Below, piece after piece: positions 22,501 to 33,610 of a DNA stretch of 64,000 nt. Source of the DNA: Ustilago trichophora (Eukaryota; Basidiomycota; Ustilaginomycetes; Ustilaginales; Ustilaginaceae); the NCBI GenBank assembly GCA_900323505.1, contig OOIN01000001.1:1736001-1800000 (forward strand), given 5' to 3'. The number at the start of each line of letters is the position of its first letter. The first letter of the stretch is position 1. The notes under the pieces are model-generated. The model made no database searches. It was given only the letters and a program-made list of their open reading frames with translations, and was not told the origin of the DNA. The position numbers and the translations under genes are program-made.

Positions 22501-22919
22501 TTGGTTGGCGGTGGGATCGACGAAAGGAATCCGTCACCTACACGGCGGCCCGCTTTTTGCTTTTTGGTGACCATCTCTCTCTCTCTTCCTTTTTCTTTCT
22601 ACAAATTATCCTTCTCACTCTGTTTCTCTGTCCCTCTCACTATCTGTACAACAGCTCTTTCGTTGAATGATCTGAATCAAAGAAGATTTGATGGCTAAAG
22701 ATCATCGCAAGCTACAGCAATAGAGTCGAAACAAAGTGAAACATGGTAGAAGTGTGGTGGAAATATAAACCCACATCGAGTGCTTGCTGAGCACTCAGCA
22801 TTGCACAATGAGGCGGTGCTTTCAAGCAATGATCAGTCTCTTTTTGACTGACCCTCTTGGATCTCGGCAGATGATGCTGCTGGTTGAAGGTCTGGACAGT
22901 TGGCATTTCCTTTTTTTTT

Positions 22920-22921
<2 letters not shown>

Positions 22922-22966
<45 letters not shown>

Positions 22967-22986
22967 GTTTTGGTTTTGGTTTTTTC
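22922..22986. repeat. T44 homopolymer followed by GGTTTT repeats
   Basis: 44 consecutive T (22922-22965), then three GGTTTT units and further T. It is preceded by another T9 run. The exact length is liable to sequencing error. Confidence 0.85.
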
Positions 22987-24309
22987 TGCAAATTACGTCT
23001 CCCCGGCTGCGAGTGTGCATCGAGTCGAGGCTGCAACTTCTCGCAGTTCGCAACACACTCTCGAGCATCGCTGACCGAGACCCTCGCTGTTCGTAGATCA
23101 CACTCACCCTCGCTGATCCGCCATCACTTGCTCGCCTGCCTGCCTCCTTTGCTCGCTCGCTGGCTTGCTTGCTCCTGTCCCCACCAGTTCTCATCACACA
23201 CGCCCTCCCTCGCTCCCTCTCTCTCCTCCATCCTGGACCCACCATCGCCAATTCTCGATCACAGTCGTCCTAATCTTGCATCGTGACCCTCGTTCAATCC
23301 TCAGCCTCTGCTCTCGTTCTCGTTCTAGACCCGACTCCCACACCTCATTTCGTCGCACAGATCGATCGACCAACTTGCTCGCCACTTACGCTCAGCTGTG
23401 CAGCCAGCCCTCCGTCTTTTTGCATCGCACCTTCATTTCATCGGAAAGCACTGTATCACCATCACCACGACCGTGTCCACTCGTCGAGCAGTCCCACACC
23501 AACGGAAGCCGCATTCCGCTGTACCCACGCTCGCCAGTGCCACCCGATCCCACCACCAAGTGTCTCTGTCAACACGCAGCCCGAGCAATCGCATCGCATC
23601 GCCTCGCATTGCACTTCGGCCTCTACACCAACCTACCACCAACCCACGACTCTTGACTCATTGCATCTGCTCTAGCATCGCCACCCTACGGCTGTGCCCT
23701 TTGCGTGCCCTTTGCGTGCACTCTACCGTCTCCACATCTTCATCTCGGCAGACACGTCACTTGTTTGTCTGTCACATACCCTGACAGTTCTCAATCCCAA
23801 CCGCTTCACAGCTGCGGTGCACAGCGACCCACCAACTCAACACTAGGCTGATCGACGCTGCCAACAAAAGTGCACAGCCCGCAGCTCAACAATCGCTTGC
23901 TCCGAGCTTTCTTTCTACCATCCCTACTGCTACTCTTCCAGCTTGTGACCACCACCACTACTTTCGGCTTTGACCCAGAACCAATGTCTCGGTGCACCAC
24001 TGTACCCATCTGATACGACACGCAATCGCAGGTATCGTCTAGCTCTTGCATCGTGAGACTGCCGACCAGGCGTTCACAAAGTGCCCGCCATCAGCACCGA
24101 GCTAGATCAGAACCTCGGCAAGCCTTCGCCGCGCCTTTGAAGCGATTCGTTCGTCCTCTTTCGGCTGTGGTGGGTCTCGACAACTCTTCAACAAGTTCGC
24201 ATCGACTGCAATTCGCAGCTGTCGAACTGATCATCTACCCAGCTTTGAATTGCTGAGCCAGGCAGGCTGGCCAGCATCGCATTACACCATTCTCTCAACA
24301 CAAATTGCT

Positions 24310-27051
24310 ATGGGGCCGAGTGGCGCGAGAGCGGGGATTCCATTCCCCGGCGCCAGCAGCGCCAGCAACACAAGTGGCTCCGCGCGCGCTGCATCGATAC
24401 CTCGCTCGATTCCTGACTCTGTGTCGGAAACGGGCGAAGGAGTTGAGAGCCGCGATATGGAGGTAGACACGGAGCCGACAGCAAAGCGCACCCATCAAAG
24501 CGGCGCGGAGCCCTCCACCAGTTTGCCAAGCATCAAAAACCTCTTCGGCATCGAGCGAAAGGAGCCCCTAGCTTCCGTTCGTCGTTCTGAGGGCGTCTCT
24601 GATGACGGACATTCTTCCCTCGGCACAGCAACGCCAAGCTCGCCAGCCGCTTTGCACGCAGCAGCCTCATCTCAACCTCTCGACCATCGCAGCCTTCGTG
24701 GCCATGCCAGCACCAGCAGCTTCTCGGAATTCCAGTCAGGTCTCTCGCACAGCTCGAGCTCTTCGTCGCTCGGACCCATTCGCACCCGTCATTCCTCCAA
24801 CGCCTCGGGCTCGTACGGCCGGAGTGGTCCGCTCGTGCCTAGCACGCCTCCCCGCCATCCTGGATCATCGACACATCCTTTCAGCCCTGAAGATGCAGGC
24901 TCGCGACGACGAGTCGATTCACGATCTCGCCAGGCACAGGCCCTCAAGGGCCTGATCTTATCACCCCCATCGCGCAGGCTCCCTCTGGACGGAGATGGCC
25001 CTGCTTCCGACATGCAACCAGCGTCTCAGAGGCGCAGCGGACATCGTCCTGCATCGTCCTCCTCTGGCTCGCTCTCAACGCTCTTTTCGCACATCTCGAC
25101 CGCCTCTGACCCCTCGCCGATGCTTCCACCAGGCTATGTACCATCGATGCACACGTCCGAGGAGAGCGTTCCTCACGAAGGCTGGGGCGCCGCCAGCGCT
25201 CATTCCGAGAGCACGAGCCCACGCACCAGCTGGCACAGCCGCTCCTCGACGCTCGAGTCAGGCGATGCAGCCTACAAAATGATGGGAAACGACCGACCGT
25301 CCGGCTCGCTTTTGCCACCCTTTCGCGAGGCGCACTTCCCGCCAGGTGAACCTTCTCGTTACTCGCCGGAGCAGCATTTTTCGAATCTATCACGCCACCG
25401 ATCCATGCGCACGTCAGGCTCATCTGCCGATCTGCCTGGTTCGGCGGCTGGACCATCCCATCGGCCACGTGCCCGGACGCTCACACATTCAGATCGCCCT
25501 ATCGCACCTTTGCCAAACTCGGATGATCCGGCGAGGAAGCAGAGGTTGGAAGCTGCCTCCGAGCTTTTGCGTATGGGTCAGCAGAGAAGCGACGATCCCG
25601 GCGCGATGGGAGGCGGCCGTATGTACTCGCACAAGCACAGCATGTCGATGCAGGAACGTGCGCCTCTTCCAATGGAGCTCTACGAGAACGCCAGCACCGT
25701 ACGAACGCATCGACCCAAATCTCATTCCATGTCTGGTCAGGAACCGTACGATCCGGACATGCCACTGCACCACGGCCCGCCGGGGATGCCTGCGCCGGGG
25801 CTGGGTGCGCCTCCTTTCGAGCGAGGCGGACCATCACCAGGAGGTCCAGGCATGTTTGATTCTTTCCATCCTAGAAGAGGACGTGGAGCAGGGGAGGATG
25901 CACCTCGCCCTGGTGGTGCCGGCTGGGTGTTCCCACGCCGACCTATGCCATCGGAATCAGCCGAAGCGCAGCGCAATGCTTTCCAAGCGCAAATGATGCG
26001 AGGGCAGGGACTGGCAAGTGTCCCCGATGGCATCATCTCGGCACAGCATGGCGGTGCTTTCGGCGGCGTTCGGACAGCACCGAGCGCTACAGGCACCATC
26101 GCGTCGGGGCAAGCCAAATACGAATGCGCGTGGTGTGGCAAGCGCTTCTCGCGTCCCTCGAGTCTGAAAATCCACCACCACTCTCACACAGGAGAGAAGC
26201 CCTTCGTCTGCAACGAACCGGGTTGCGGTCGATCGTTCAGCGTTCAGTCGAATCTGAGACGTCACCAAAAGTGCCACGCGCCCGGTGGCGATCAATCCGA
26301 GATGGAAGCGTCTCGTCAGCAGCAGGGCCATGTGCCGAGTCGTAGCGACGAGGCATATTGGGCACGCGGACCCCCCCCATCTTCCGCAGCTTCTGGCTCC
26401 AGAATGAGCCCTGGTGGTGGAGGTTGGCATCCAGGCTATGGGCCTGGACCTGGGCCTGCCCACGGTCATGGACACGGCTATGGCATGGGACATCCACCTC
26501 CTGGACCGATGCCTCCGCAGGTTCAGATGCACATGCAAATGCAAATGCAGATGAAGGATCACCCTCCGCTGTCGCGCTCTGCGTATGAGCCCGGTTCACG
26601 AAGCATGAACACGTGGACCGAGATGCGCCGCGGTGAGATGCCACCGCCTGGGTACCGGGAATACGATCGCGCTCCGCCTGGTGATCAATATGGCATGTCC
26701 GGGTCGCCTCGTCGCTTCACGCAGATGCAGGATCGTCGTCTTTCAGAGTCTTCGGGAGAGGAGGAAGAAGAGGACGAGCTTGTGCACGAAGATGAGCAGA
26801 CTGGCAGGAAGGGCCTTCGATCTGAACGCTCTCGCGGGCGAAGAGCTGACGCCGACTCGGTGACCAAGGGATCTACTTCGGGTGGTGGATCTAGCGAAGA
26901 TGAGGGAGACACGACGGTTACCATGAAGACTGGTCCAAGGCCCAGGAGCACCACGAGCGCAAGCACGACGTCAAACCTGCGTGCCGGCTTCGGCTCGCTG
27001 CTGAATCCAGAGGAGAGGAAGCCAGACAGCCGGGTCAAGGAAGAATTGTAA
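24310..27051 (+). CDS. C2H2 zinc-finger transcription factor (two fingers)
   Basis: A 913-residue protein read from ATG 24310; the frame is open 20 codons upstream but without ATG. Most of the chain is disordered and rich in Ser, Pro, Gly and Arg. Two adjacent fingers occupy residues 606-656: C606-x2-C609-x12-H622-x3-H626, a TGEKPF linker, and C634-x4-C639-x12-H652-x3-H656 with the SVQSNLRRH helix common in fungal regulators. Downstream lie Gly/His-rich and Met/Gln repeats (MHMQMQMQM), an acidic run (EEEEEDELVHEDE) that could activate transcription, and a sumoylation-like C-terminus (RVKEEL). Smut regulators of infection such as Biz1 and Mzr1 also carry two C2H2 fingers, but I cannot assign orthology from sequence alone. 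The long pyrimidine-rich leader suggests complex control. Confidence 0.85.
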   Translation: MGPSGARAGIPFPGASSASNTSGSARAASIPRSIPDSVSETGEGVESRDMEVDTEPTAKRTHQSGAEPSTSLPSIKNLFGIERKEPLASVRRSEGVSDDGHSSLGTATPSSPAALHAAASSQPLDHRSLRGHASTSSFSEFQSGLSHSSSSSSLGPIRTRHSSNASGSYGRSGPLVPSTPPRHPGSSTHPFSPEDAGSRRRVDSRSRQAQALKGLILSPPSRRLPLDGDGPASDMQPASQRRSGHRPASSSSGSLSTLFSHISTASDPSPMLPPGYVPSMHTSEESVPHEGWGAASAHSESTSPRTSWHSRSSTLESGDAAYKMMGNDRPSGSLLPPFREAHFPPGEPSRYSPEQHFSNLSRHRSMRTSGSSADLPGSAAGPSHRPRARTLTHSDRPIAPLPNSDDPARKQRLEAASELLRMGQQRSDDPGAMGGGRMYSHKHSMSMQERAPLPMELYENASTVRTHRPKSHSMSGQEPYDPDMPLHHGPPGMPAPGLGAPPFERGGPSPGGPGMFDSFHPRRGRGAGEDAPRPGGAGWVFPRRPMPSESAEAQRNAFQAQMMRGQGLASVPDGIISAQHGGAFGGVRTAPSATGTIASGQAKYECAWCGKRFSRPSSLKIHHHSHTGEKPFVCNEPGCGRSFSVQSNLRRHQKCHAPGGDQSEMEASRQQQGHVPSRSDEAYWARGPPPSSAASGSRMSPGGGGWHPGYGPGPGPAHGHGHGYGMGHPPPGPMPPQVQMHMQMQMQMKDHPPLSRSAYEPGSRSMNTWTEMRRGEMPPPGYREYDRAPPGDQYGMSGSPRRFTQMQDRRLSESSGEEEEEDELVHEDEQTGRKGLRSERSRGRRADADSVTKGSTSGGGSSEDEGDTTVTMKTGPRPRSTTSASTTSNLRAGFGSLLNPEERKPDSRVKEEL

Positions 27052-27437
27052 TTGATTTCAACACGCGCACCATGGCTTTTTGTACGATAGGTTTAATCTC
27101 AGCGATCTGGGATACCATGTTCCCTTCTTGCTCTTGAAGTATTGCTGATCTGTGTGCATGATAGTGATTGAGACTTGAGAAGCAAGGCGGATTCGGAGAA
27201 AATGAGACTGGTCTCGGAAGGTCAGATTAGAGACGACTCGGCGAGCTTATATCATGCGTTGCTGGCCATCACCATAGATAGATGCATGTGTCCTTTTGCA
27301 AGCCCAGAGTCGCGGACCAGCGTCAGTATGAGCTTTCAATGCGGCGGCGCTCAAGATGTGCATGCTGTCGAGAAGATTTTGCTCTGCTGGCGGCGGTCCA
27401 TGCTCAGCGCCACGTTAAGATAGACAGAGAGGAAGTT

Positions 27438-27468
<31 letters not shown>

Positions 27469-28109
27469 GGCTGCATGCGTGGATTCGTTGGAAGGCGGGT
27501 AGGCTGGAAATTCAGGGTTTAAGGTTGCAAGAGTGTAGTGATTTTGACGCCCCGCCGTGTGAGCGGGGACATGTGCGTGTGTGTTGTGCAAGCGCGTCTG
27601 CGTTGCAGATCGACCCCCAACTTGACGCACTCAGCTTCTTCTTTCTTCTTCAAGTTGTTGGTTACTCTTCCCTTTTGTTCCACCGAATTAGCCTCCAACA
27701 ACAGAACAAAAGGGTACGCCCACCAACTAGGTACACCCGACCACTCAACAGAACCGTCTTCTTTGCTTCCGTCTGTCTGCACTGGCCCTCCTTGGCCCAC
27801 TTCACCACAACCGACCATCACCGCGCAGCAGCCTGCAGCTCAAGCGTCCTTCTCCACAGCGTAGCCCTACCTTACGCACGGCAAATAGCCGTAAGCTCCT
27901 CAGTACATCCTCTACAGTAGACGCAGCCCGCGAAAATAAGCTTGCGCCTCTTACAGTCGCATTTCCTTTAGCTCAACTTCATAGGGGTTGTTACGCAACA
28001 TCTAAACACACACTCAGTCAGATCTCCTGTTTGCCATTTGCTTGCTGGTGGTCCAAGGTTCTAGACCGTCGCTTTCATTTCGTCGAGCTAGGCGGCTGTT
28101 GCTTCACGC
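27052..28109. other. Intergenic with G-run, promoter of the Arf-GEF gene
   Basis: It contains a (TG)n-G19 tract (27437-27470), then pyrimidine-rich sequence from about 27600 that probably includes the 5' leader of the gene at 28110. No gene seen. Confidence 0.5.
27437..27470. repeat. (TG)n followed by a G19 homopolymer
   Basis: TG repeats run directly into 19 consecutive G (27452-27470). It could form a G-quadruplex-like structure; length may be affected by sequencing error. Confidence 0.85.
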
Positions 28110-31100
28110 ATGTCTTCAACGCATATCCTCACCGACGGCGATGGTACGCCTCAGCGCACCTCCATCTCCAGCGACCATTCCGAGATCCCCTCTTACCCGC
28201 AATCCGACACCCACGCTTCGCCATCAGATCCACCAGTAGCGCTCCCACCGACCAATGCGTCATCACCTCGTTCGTTAGCTCAACGCGACCTTGACCCAAA
28301 ACCGTCCCTCCGTGGGGACTTCCCCACCATCCGGGCTAACGGCCGTCATCTGCAACATCGTCCCGACACGGCCAGCACCACCGCTTCTTTTGCGTCAGCC
28401 AGTGCTGATACCCCGAGTCGACCCTCCGTAGCAAGTGCGTCCAGCTCCCGTCACGCTTCCCCGAAAACGTCTGCCCCGTCACGCATTGGCAGAAGCTTCG
28501 AAGCTCTTCTTGCATCGGACGAGACCTACGTCCTCAGAGAGTCCGCAAAAGTGGCACTTGATCCTGAAGACAGCATCGACTCTCGCACGAGCTCATCTTC
28601 AGCCCAGGGTCTGCTGAGACCTTCATCTAGCGCAAATCGTGTCATTGTCGAGCGTCGAAGAGAACGTTCCAATTCATCTTCGCAGAGTACCGGGCTCGAA
28701 GAACTAGACGAAGAGCTCGCCGACACTACTCCGAGACCGCCGGATGCTGACGTCTTCCAACCGCCTCAGAGAAAACCGCAACCATCGGCTTCAGCCGCGA
28801 CCATCATAAGGTCCCCCTCAGGCGGCGTCAGAACCAACGGAGGCCAGATTCCACCTTCGCCAGACAGGTCCACCTCGCTGCAACAATATCAGGGTGCCTC
28901 TCCTAGCACATCTTCGCCCTCTTCCAGACGTCAGCCCGCAGCAATGTCGGCAATGCCAGGCTTCATGCTTCCTCCAGGGCCCGATTCGCCTCATGGAACG
29001 GTGCGATCCCGTCCACGGGCTACAAGTAGCATTGGATTGGAGCAAGAGATCAATGCGACCCCGTCCACTAAAAGCGGTGGAGATCAGGCTGCATCGATGG
29101 GCTCTTTCCGTCAGCGTATGAAGAAGACGAGCGGTTTTCTCCGCAAACTGCGCAAGGACAACACGCAGACTCGCCGCGACAAAGATATCCCCCGGCCAAG
29201 CGGTTCCAGCTCATCAGGACACGCATACTCGATTGGCTCCAATCCTTCCGCCACTTCTCTGGGCCGATCCGGCACCAGCGAGTTGACCGTCGGCGCCACG
29301 TCGCTTGGTCGCAGAGAAAGTAAGGCCAGCGTTCTCAGCCAAGGCGGCTCCTCGACCACGGGCAGCACGTCGCATTCGCTTCACAAACAAAGTACGCACT
29401 TTGCATCGACAGACGGAGTAGCCGTTCCAAGCATCCCAGAGCGCTTCATTCAACCTTCCAGCAGCTCCGGCTCTCATGTCGCCGCCGAATCGAGCGCAGT
29501 CGAGCCTCGCATGTCTAACCTTGATCAAACCCTAGCCGCCGACATGCAAGAGCTCGCACCACCCACCAGGTCTGGTCTCCGAGTCCCTTCGGCACCTGCG
29601 ACCTTGACCGAGTGGAGTCCGACCGCCAAAGTTGCCCTGCCTCAGCGCTCCAGCTCCCAGGGTCACGAGCGGAAGAAATCGCTTGGTTCCAGCGATTCCA
29701 CCGGCGCCATTCGTTTGGCTGTTCAGCAGCTCGAATCACACATGAACGATGCTCTGAAGGAGGCACCCGCTCAAGAAATCCACATTGCGGAGCAGCGAGA
29801 TGCGCCAATGCCAAAGCAGCGATGGGGTCCGTCACCGCAGCTGCCAGACCTCGATATCCAACGCTATAAGGAGAGATCAGGCAGCTTCTTGGAGGAAAAG
29901 GAACTCGTGTCTCCCAAACCTTACAATCACTCGGAACTCGAGGCTTCAGAGCCTGTCCGATCCCCGAACGCAGCGTCATATCCAACCACACCAGCTACGG
30001 TAGACTCGTATCCGGACTACGTTCGCAAGGGACCTGATCATACTGCGGCCACTGGCCTCGGCATCAACCCTGGCACTCCTGGTCAAGCATCTGCCACAGT
30101 AGCCCTCTTGCAGCAAAGCCCTATAGGCGCATCTCTCGACCCCGTTTCGACACGTACCCTCGAGAATGGGTCGAACGCTGATGCGGCACACCAGCAGCCA
30201 AGCAAGCCCAAGCCGTCAAATTCTACGGGATCGCTCCGGCGACCAAACCCGTCTGACCCTTTAGATGGTACTGACTCACCTCAATATGCCAACTCGGCTC
30301 GAAGCAGTCAGCGCAACTCGGCCGTCGATCCCATTGCTGATGTCGTGTCTCGCCGAACAGCCGACTCAGGCGCTAGCCTGATCAGCGTCCGATCCTTTGA
30401 GACGGCGGCTGAGAGTGCAGGTCTCGACAGCGCGGACCCGAGAGTCTCCTCATTCACTGTACCTCCACATGTCTCCGAGGTTGCTCGCACTGCATCACCG
30501 AGACTGTCCCATGACTACGCCAATGGCTTCAGTGGCTCACCTCTTATTGGGCACAGCGCCTCCCGACGCCAACAGACCCAACAGTCTGAACCGTTTGACG
30601 GTGTGACCGGCACGCACCGCCTTGCACAGAGTCAATTCGATGAGTCGCGGCTTTCCGACGTCGGCGAAAACCAAGAGCAGAGCATTCGATTGGTGGCAAA
30701 GCGCTCCAACACTGAAGACCTCGATATTTCGTCGCCCTCGCACGATGGAGGTGCCACAACCATTGTTACCGCGCCCGCCTCCCCGGATATGGATTCATCT
30801 GCATTACCCAAAATGGTCGAATTGTCCGAGCATTCGTTCCTGCGACCGGGAAGGAACGGCAGCATCAGTCGTGGACAGTCCAGCTACTCATCCTCAGTCA
30901 GAGTCGGTGCAGGCTTACTCTCAACCCCACCAGTGCGAAGAAGCCCGTCGCCTATTTCGTCGCCGACCTCTGCCCGAACGAGCTTTGATGCTGCCTCGCG
31001 GCCGACTCACGAAGAAGGATCCGCGCCTCCGGCTATCGCAGCATCGGCGCAAGAGCTGGCCACCAAATGCTGGGAGGAAGACCCGGATTTCTTGAAGCGA

Positions 31101-33296
31101 GAGAAGATTGCAGAATGGCTCGGCGGTCTCGGCTTGATCAATCGGGCAGCGCGCACCTTCTACTTTGCCAACTTTGACTTTAGTGGATTGAGGCTCGATG
31201 TTGCCTTCCGCCGACTTTGTGACAAGCTCTTCCTGCGCGCCGAGACGCAGCAGATTGATCGTATCCTTGCTGCCTTCTCTCAGCGCTACTACGAGTGCAA
31301 TCCGGATTCGGTCTTTGGTAGCTCGGACGTGATTCACTCGGTCGTCTTCAGCATCCTCCTCCTCAACACAGACCTGCACATTGCTGAGCTGCAGGAGAGA
31401 ATGACACGCCAGCAGTTTGTTCGCAACACGCTGAGCGCGATCGCTGAGAGCAGTCCGGATGCGCAGGCCTTGTCAGTTCAGGACGACAGCAGGAGCAGCT
31501 TCAGTGTGGCACCCAACGAGCTTGCACGCAGCGCCGACGCTGTTCCACAGCCTTTGAATCCTGCACAGCGTCGAAACAGCATCAGCAGCTACCTTGGCGG
31601 TCGGTCAAAGCAGGCGTCAAGCTCCACCAATTTGGAAGCGTCCTCGGACGCGGTGCATCAAGACAGTTCTCGCCCTGGCACAGCAATGAGCGGAGCCAAG
31701 GGCAAGGAAGCAGAGATTGAGACCATGCTTCGGGACATCTATGCTGCAGTCAAGTCTGAACGTATCTTGCTTCCCAGTCCTGAGTCAGGTTCGGGGCATA
31801 TAGCTGCTGGAAGGCCTTCCGGCACATTCAGCGCGGCAGGCGGTCGCAGAAAGATGGGTATGGGAAGCGACAGGATGACGGCGCTCAAGCGAGGGTCGAT
31901 CCGAGGCATCCAAGGTCTGCTCGGCGGTCTTGGATCCAATCCTTCGCTTCTGGACCCGTCCATCAGCCCTAACCCTTCGCGCTCTTCTGTTGACTCATGG
32001 GGTCGTCCTTCGCAGTCCCTTGTCTCCGGTGTTGACCGCGATAGGATGCTATCACCGCTTCCTCCCATCACTCCTGGCTTTGCTAGCACCTTGACACAGA
32101 CCATCATCAAGGAGTCGATGGAGGAAGAAGCCGCCGCCGGCAATGCGAATCTTTCTGGCGCGACCGAGAATCCATTGGATGAAGAGGACGACGATGACAA
32201 GCTTGCACTTGCTGGTCCTCCGTGGGCCAAGGAAGGCTCCCTGACCCGTAAGCAATACTGGGAGAGCGCTGGCAAGCGGTCAAAGGACAAGAGCTGGACC
32301 GAATTGTTTGTGGTGGTGTCCAAGGGGACGCTGTCGATGTTCCGATTCGACACGGGAGGTTCGTCATCTGCATCTGTGGGCACTTCATCCAAGGCCAAGG
32401 GTCGTCCCTCGGCTGCAGGGTCGGGAAGTGCTGCTGCCTCATCGGCTGTGTTGGGTGGAGGCAACTGGCTATCGAATGCAACATGTCTCGGCGAAATCTC
32501 CCTCGCCCACTCGCTTGCTAACGCCCTGCCCCCGCCCGGATACAACAAGAACAGGCCCTACGTCTTTGCGCTCACTCTACCGGGTGGCAAAGTCTTCTTC
32601 TTCCAAACTGGTCACGAAGAGCTTGTCAACGAATGGGTCAGCACGTGCAACTACTGGGCCGCACGACAGTCGAAAGAGCCCCTTGCAGGAGGTGTGAGCA
32701 ATATGGAGTACGGATGGAATAAGGTCCTCCCGCAACTGTCGGATGACGAGTACGAGGAGCTGGACAATGGCACACCTCCCGAATCTAGCATCTATGGCGG
32801 CGGTCAGCTGGCCTCTGACAATCGCAGCGTGAGGAGTGGGAGAAGTTCAAAAGCACGAACGTTTGCCTCTCCCACTGGATCAGCTGCACCCTCGATCGGC
32901 ACATCTAGCAATGCCGGATTCATGTCTAACGAGCGCACCTTTATCAACGAGTGGCGCACACCTCAGCTTCCAACCGTGCCCTCTACTTTGTCGGAAGAAC
33001 GTCAGCTGGCCCGCCTGGAAAAGCAGGTGTCGACGATCGAATCCGAGTTGACAGTGCACAACGAACTGCGTCAACCCATGCTCAGCCTCTACTCGCCCAA
33101 AGGTCAGAATCACGCCAAAGCACTTGCCAACTGGGAACGTAAAAGCAATTACCTCCTCCAAGAACTCGTCAAATATCAGAGCTACGTCGAGATCTTGAAG
33201 AAGAGCGGAGATCTCAAGGCCGAAAGAAGAGCAAAGAGGGAGGTCGAGGGGATGATCGAGGCTGGAGATGCTGCACTTGCCGAACTTCGGATCTGA
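28110..33296 (+). CDS. SYT1: Sec7-PH Arf GTPase exchange factor (Syt1/Sec74/EFA6 type)
   Basis: A 1728-residue intronless protein. About 970 residues of Ser/Pro-rich disordered sequence precede a Sec7 domain from ~978 (SAQELATKCWEED) to ~1170. The catalytic glutamic finger is E1045 in LFLRAETQQIDRIL, and the second Sec7 motif reads ILLLNTDLHI. After a Ser-rich linker, a PH domain starts near 1372 (WAKEGSLTRKQYW) and runs to ~1530 with a Ser/Ala/Gly insertion in one loop. A C-terminal coiled coil begins near ERQLARLEKQVSTIESEL. Sec7 followed by PH and coiled coil is the Syt1/EFA6 order, so it should load GTP on Arf proteins at the plasma membrane or late Golgi in polarised secretion or endocytosis. 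It is convergent with SEC2. Confidence 0.92.
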   Translation: MSSTHILTDGDGTPQRTSISSDHSEIPSYPQSDTHASPSDPPVALPPTNASSPRSLAQRDLDPKPSLRGDFPTIRANGRHLQHRPDTASTTASFASASADTPSRPSVASASSSRHASPKTSAPSRIGRSFEALLASDETYVLRESAKVALDPEDSIDSRTSSSSAQGLLRPSSSANRVIVERRRERSNSSSQSTGLEELDEELADTTPRPPDADVFQPPQRKPQPSASAATIIRSPSGGVRTNGGQIPPSPDRSTSLQQYQGASPSTSSPSSRRQPAAMSAMPGFMLPPGPDSPHGTVRSRPRATSSIGLEQEINATPSTKSGGDQAASMGSFRQRMKKTSGFLRKLRKDNTQTRRDKDIPRPSGSSSSGHAYSIGSNPSATSLGRSGTSELTVGATSLGRRESKASVLSQGGSSTTGSTSHSLHKQSTHFASTDGVAVPSIPERFIQPSSSSGSHVAAESSAVEPRMSNLDQTLAADMQELAPPTRSGLRVPSAPATLTEWSPTAKVALPQRSSSQGHERKKSLGSSDSTGAIRLAVQQLESHMNDALKEAPAQEIHIAEQRDAPMPKQRWGPSPQLPDLDIQRYKERSGSFLEEKELVSPKPYNHSELEASEPVRSPNAASYPTTPATVDSYPDYVRKGPDHTAATGLGINPGTPGQASATVALLQQSPIGASLDPVSTRTLENGSNADAAHQQPSKPKPSNSTGSLRRPNPSDPLDGTDSPQYANSARSSQRNSAVDPIADVVSRRTADSGASLISVRSFETAAESAGLDSADPRVSSFTVPPHVSEVARTASPRLSHDYANGFSGSPLIGHSASRRQQTQQSEPFDGVTGTHRLAQSQFDESRLSDVGENQEQSIRLVAKRSNTEDLDISSPSHDGGATTIVTAPASPDMDSSALPKMVELSEHSFLRPGRNGSISRGQSSYSSSVRVGAGLLSTPPVRRSPSPISSPTSARTSFDAASRPTHEEGSAPPAIAASAQELATKCWEEDPDFLKREKIAEWLGGLGLINRAARTFYFANFDFSGLRLDVAFRRLCDKLFLRAETQQIDRILAAFSQRYYECNPDSVFGSSDVIHSVVFSILLLNTDLHIAELQERMTRQQFVRNTLSAIAESSPDAQALSVQDDSRSSFSVAPNELARSADAVPQPLNPAQRRNSISSYLGGRSKQASSSTNLEASSDAVHQDSSRPGTAMSGAKGKEAEIETMLRDIYAAVKSERILLPSPESGSGHIAAGRPSGTFSAAGGRRKMGMGSDRMTALKRGSIRGIQGLLGGLGSNPSLLDPSISPNPSRSSVDSWGRPSQSLVSGVDRDRMLSPLPPITPGFASTLTQTIIKESMEEEAAAGNANLSGATENPLDEEDDDDKLALAGPPWAKEGSLTRKQYWESAGKRSKDKSWTELFVVVSKGTLSMFRFDTGGSSSASVGTSSKAKGRPSAAGSGSAAASSAVLGGGNWLSNATCLGEISLAHSLANALPPPGYNKNRPYVFALTLPGGKVFFFQTGHEELVNEWVSTCNYWAARQSKEPLAGGVSNMEYGWNKVLPQLSDDEYEELDNGTPPESSIYGGGQLASDNRSVRSGRSSKARTFASPTGSAAPSIGTSSNAGFMSNERTFINEWRTPQLPTVPSTLSEERQLARLEKQVSTIESELTVHNELRQPMLSLYSPKGQNHAKALANWERKSNYLLQELVKYQSYVEILKKSGDLKAERRAKREVEGMIEAGDAALAELRI

Positions 33297-33610
33297 TTAG
33301 AGTCAATGTTAGAGGCTCAGTGCGGGGGAAAAGAGGGGGCACTTATGGACAGAGCGGCTGCTGTGCGAAAGCTGCCCCTGTCAGACTCAAATCAACGAAC
33401 GCTCACACACTTTCGGAAATGCAAAAAAAGCTTCATCTTCCAACCTTTTCCTCACGTGGAAAACGCGCAACACTTTGCGAGGCAAAGCCGCTCTCTGATC
33501 GGTTTGCCTCCTGCTTGTTTGATTGTTCAGGCTTGATTGATGCGATGAGGTGACACATGGACAGTAAAGGATCAGCCTTCTAGCGAGAGGTGAGGTGTGA
33601 AGGTGGTGGT
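33297..33610. other. Convergent 3' ends of the Arf-GEF and SEC2
   Basis: A 314-bp spacer; only presumed 3' UTRs. Confidence 0.6.

Larger units (their letters stand above)
18375..24309. other. ~6 kb non-coding region and leader in front of the C2H2 regulator
   Basis: No convincing gene on either strand. Contents: NAD kinase 3' UTR; a 16-bp tandem repeat (19475-19528); T-rich tracts (~20530-20590); a T44 run with GGTTTT repeats (22922-22986); and from about 23080 to 24300 a strongly pyrimidine-rich, poorly structured stretch that looks like the 5' UTR of the zinc-finger gene at 24310. Short cysteine-containing frame 20193-19744 (-) is discussed in findings. The size suggests an extended upstream control region. 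Confidence 0.5.

Noticed and set aside
24250..24309. Longer N-termini beginning with TTG or GTG for the genes at 24310, 46228, 5580 and others
   Set aside because: Nuclear genes start at ATG; these extensions lack one and are treated as leader unless transcript or peptide data show otherwise.
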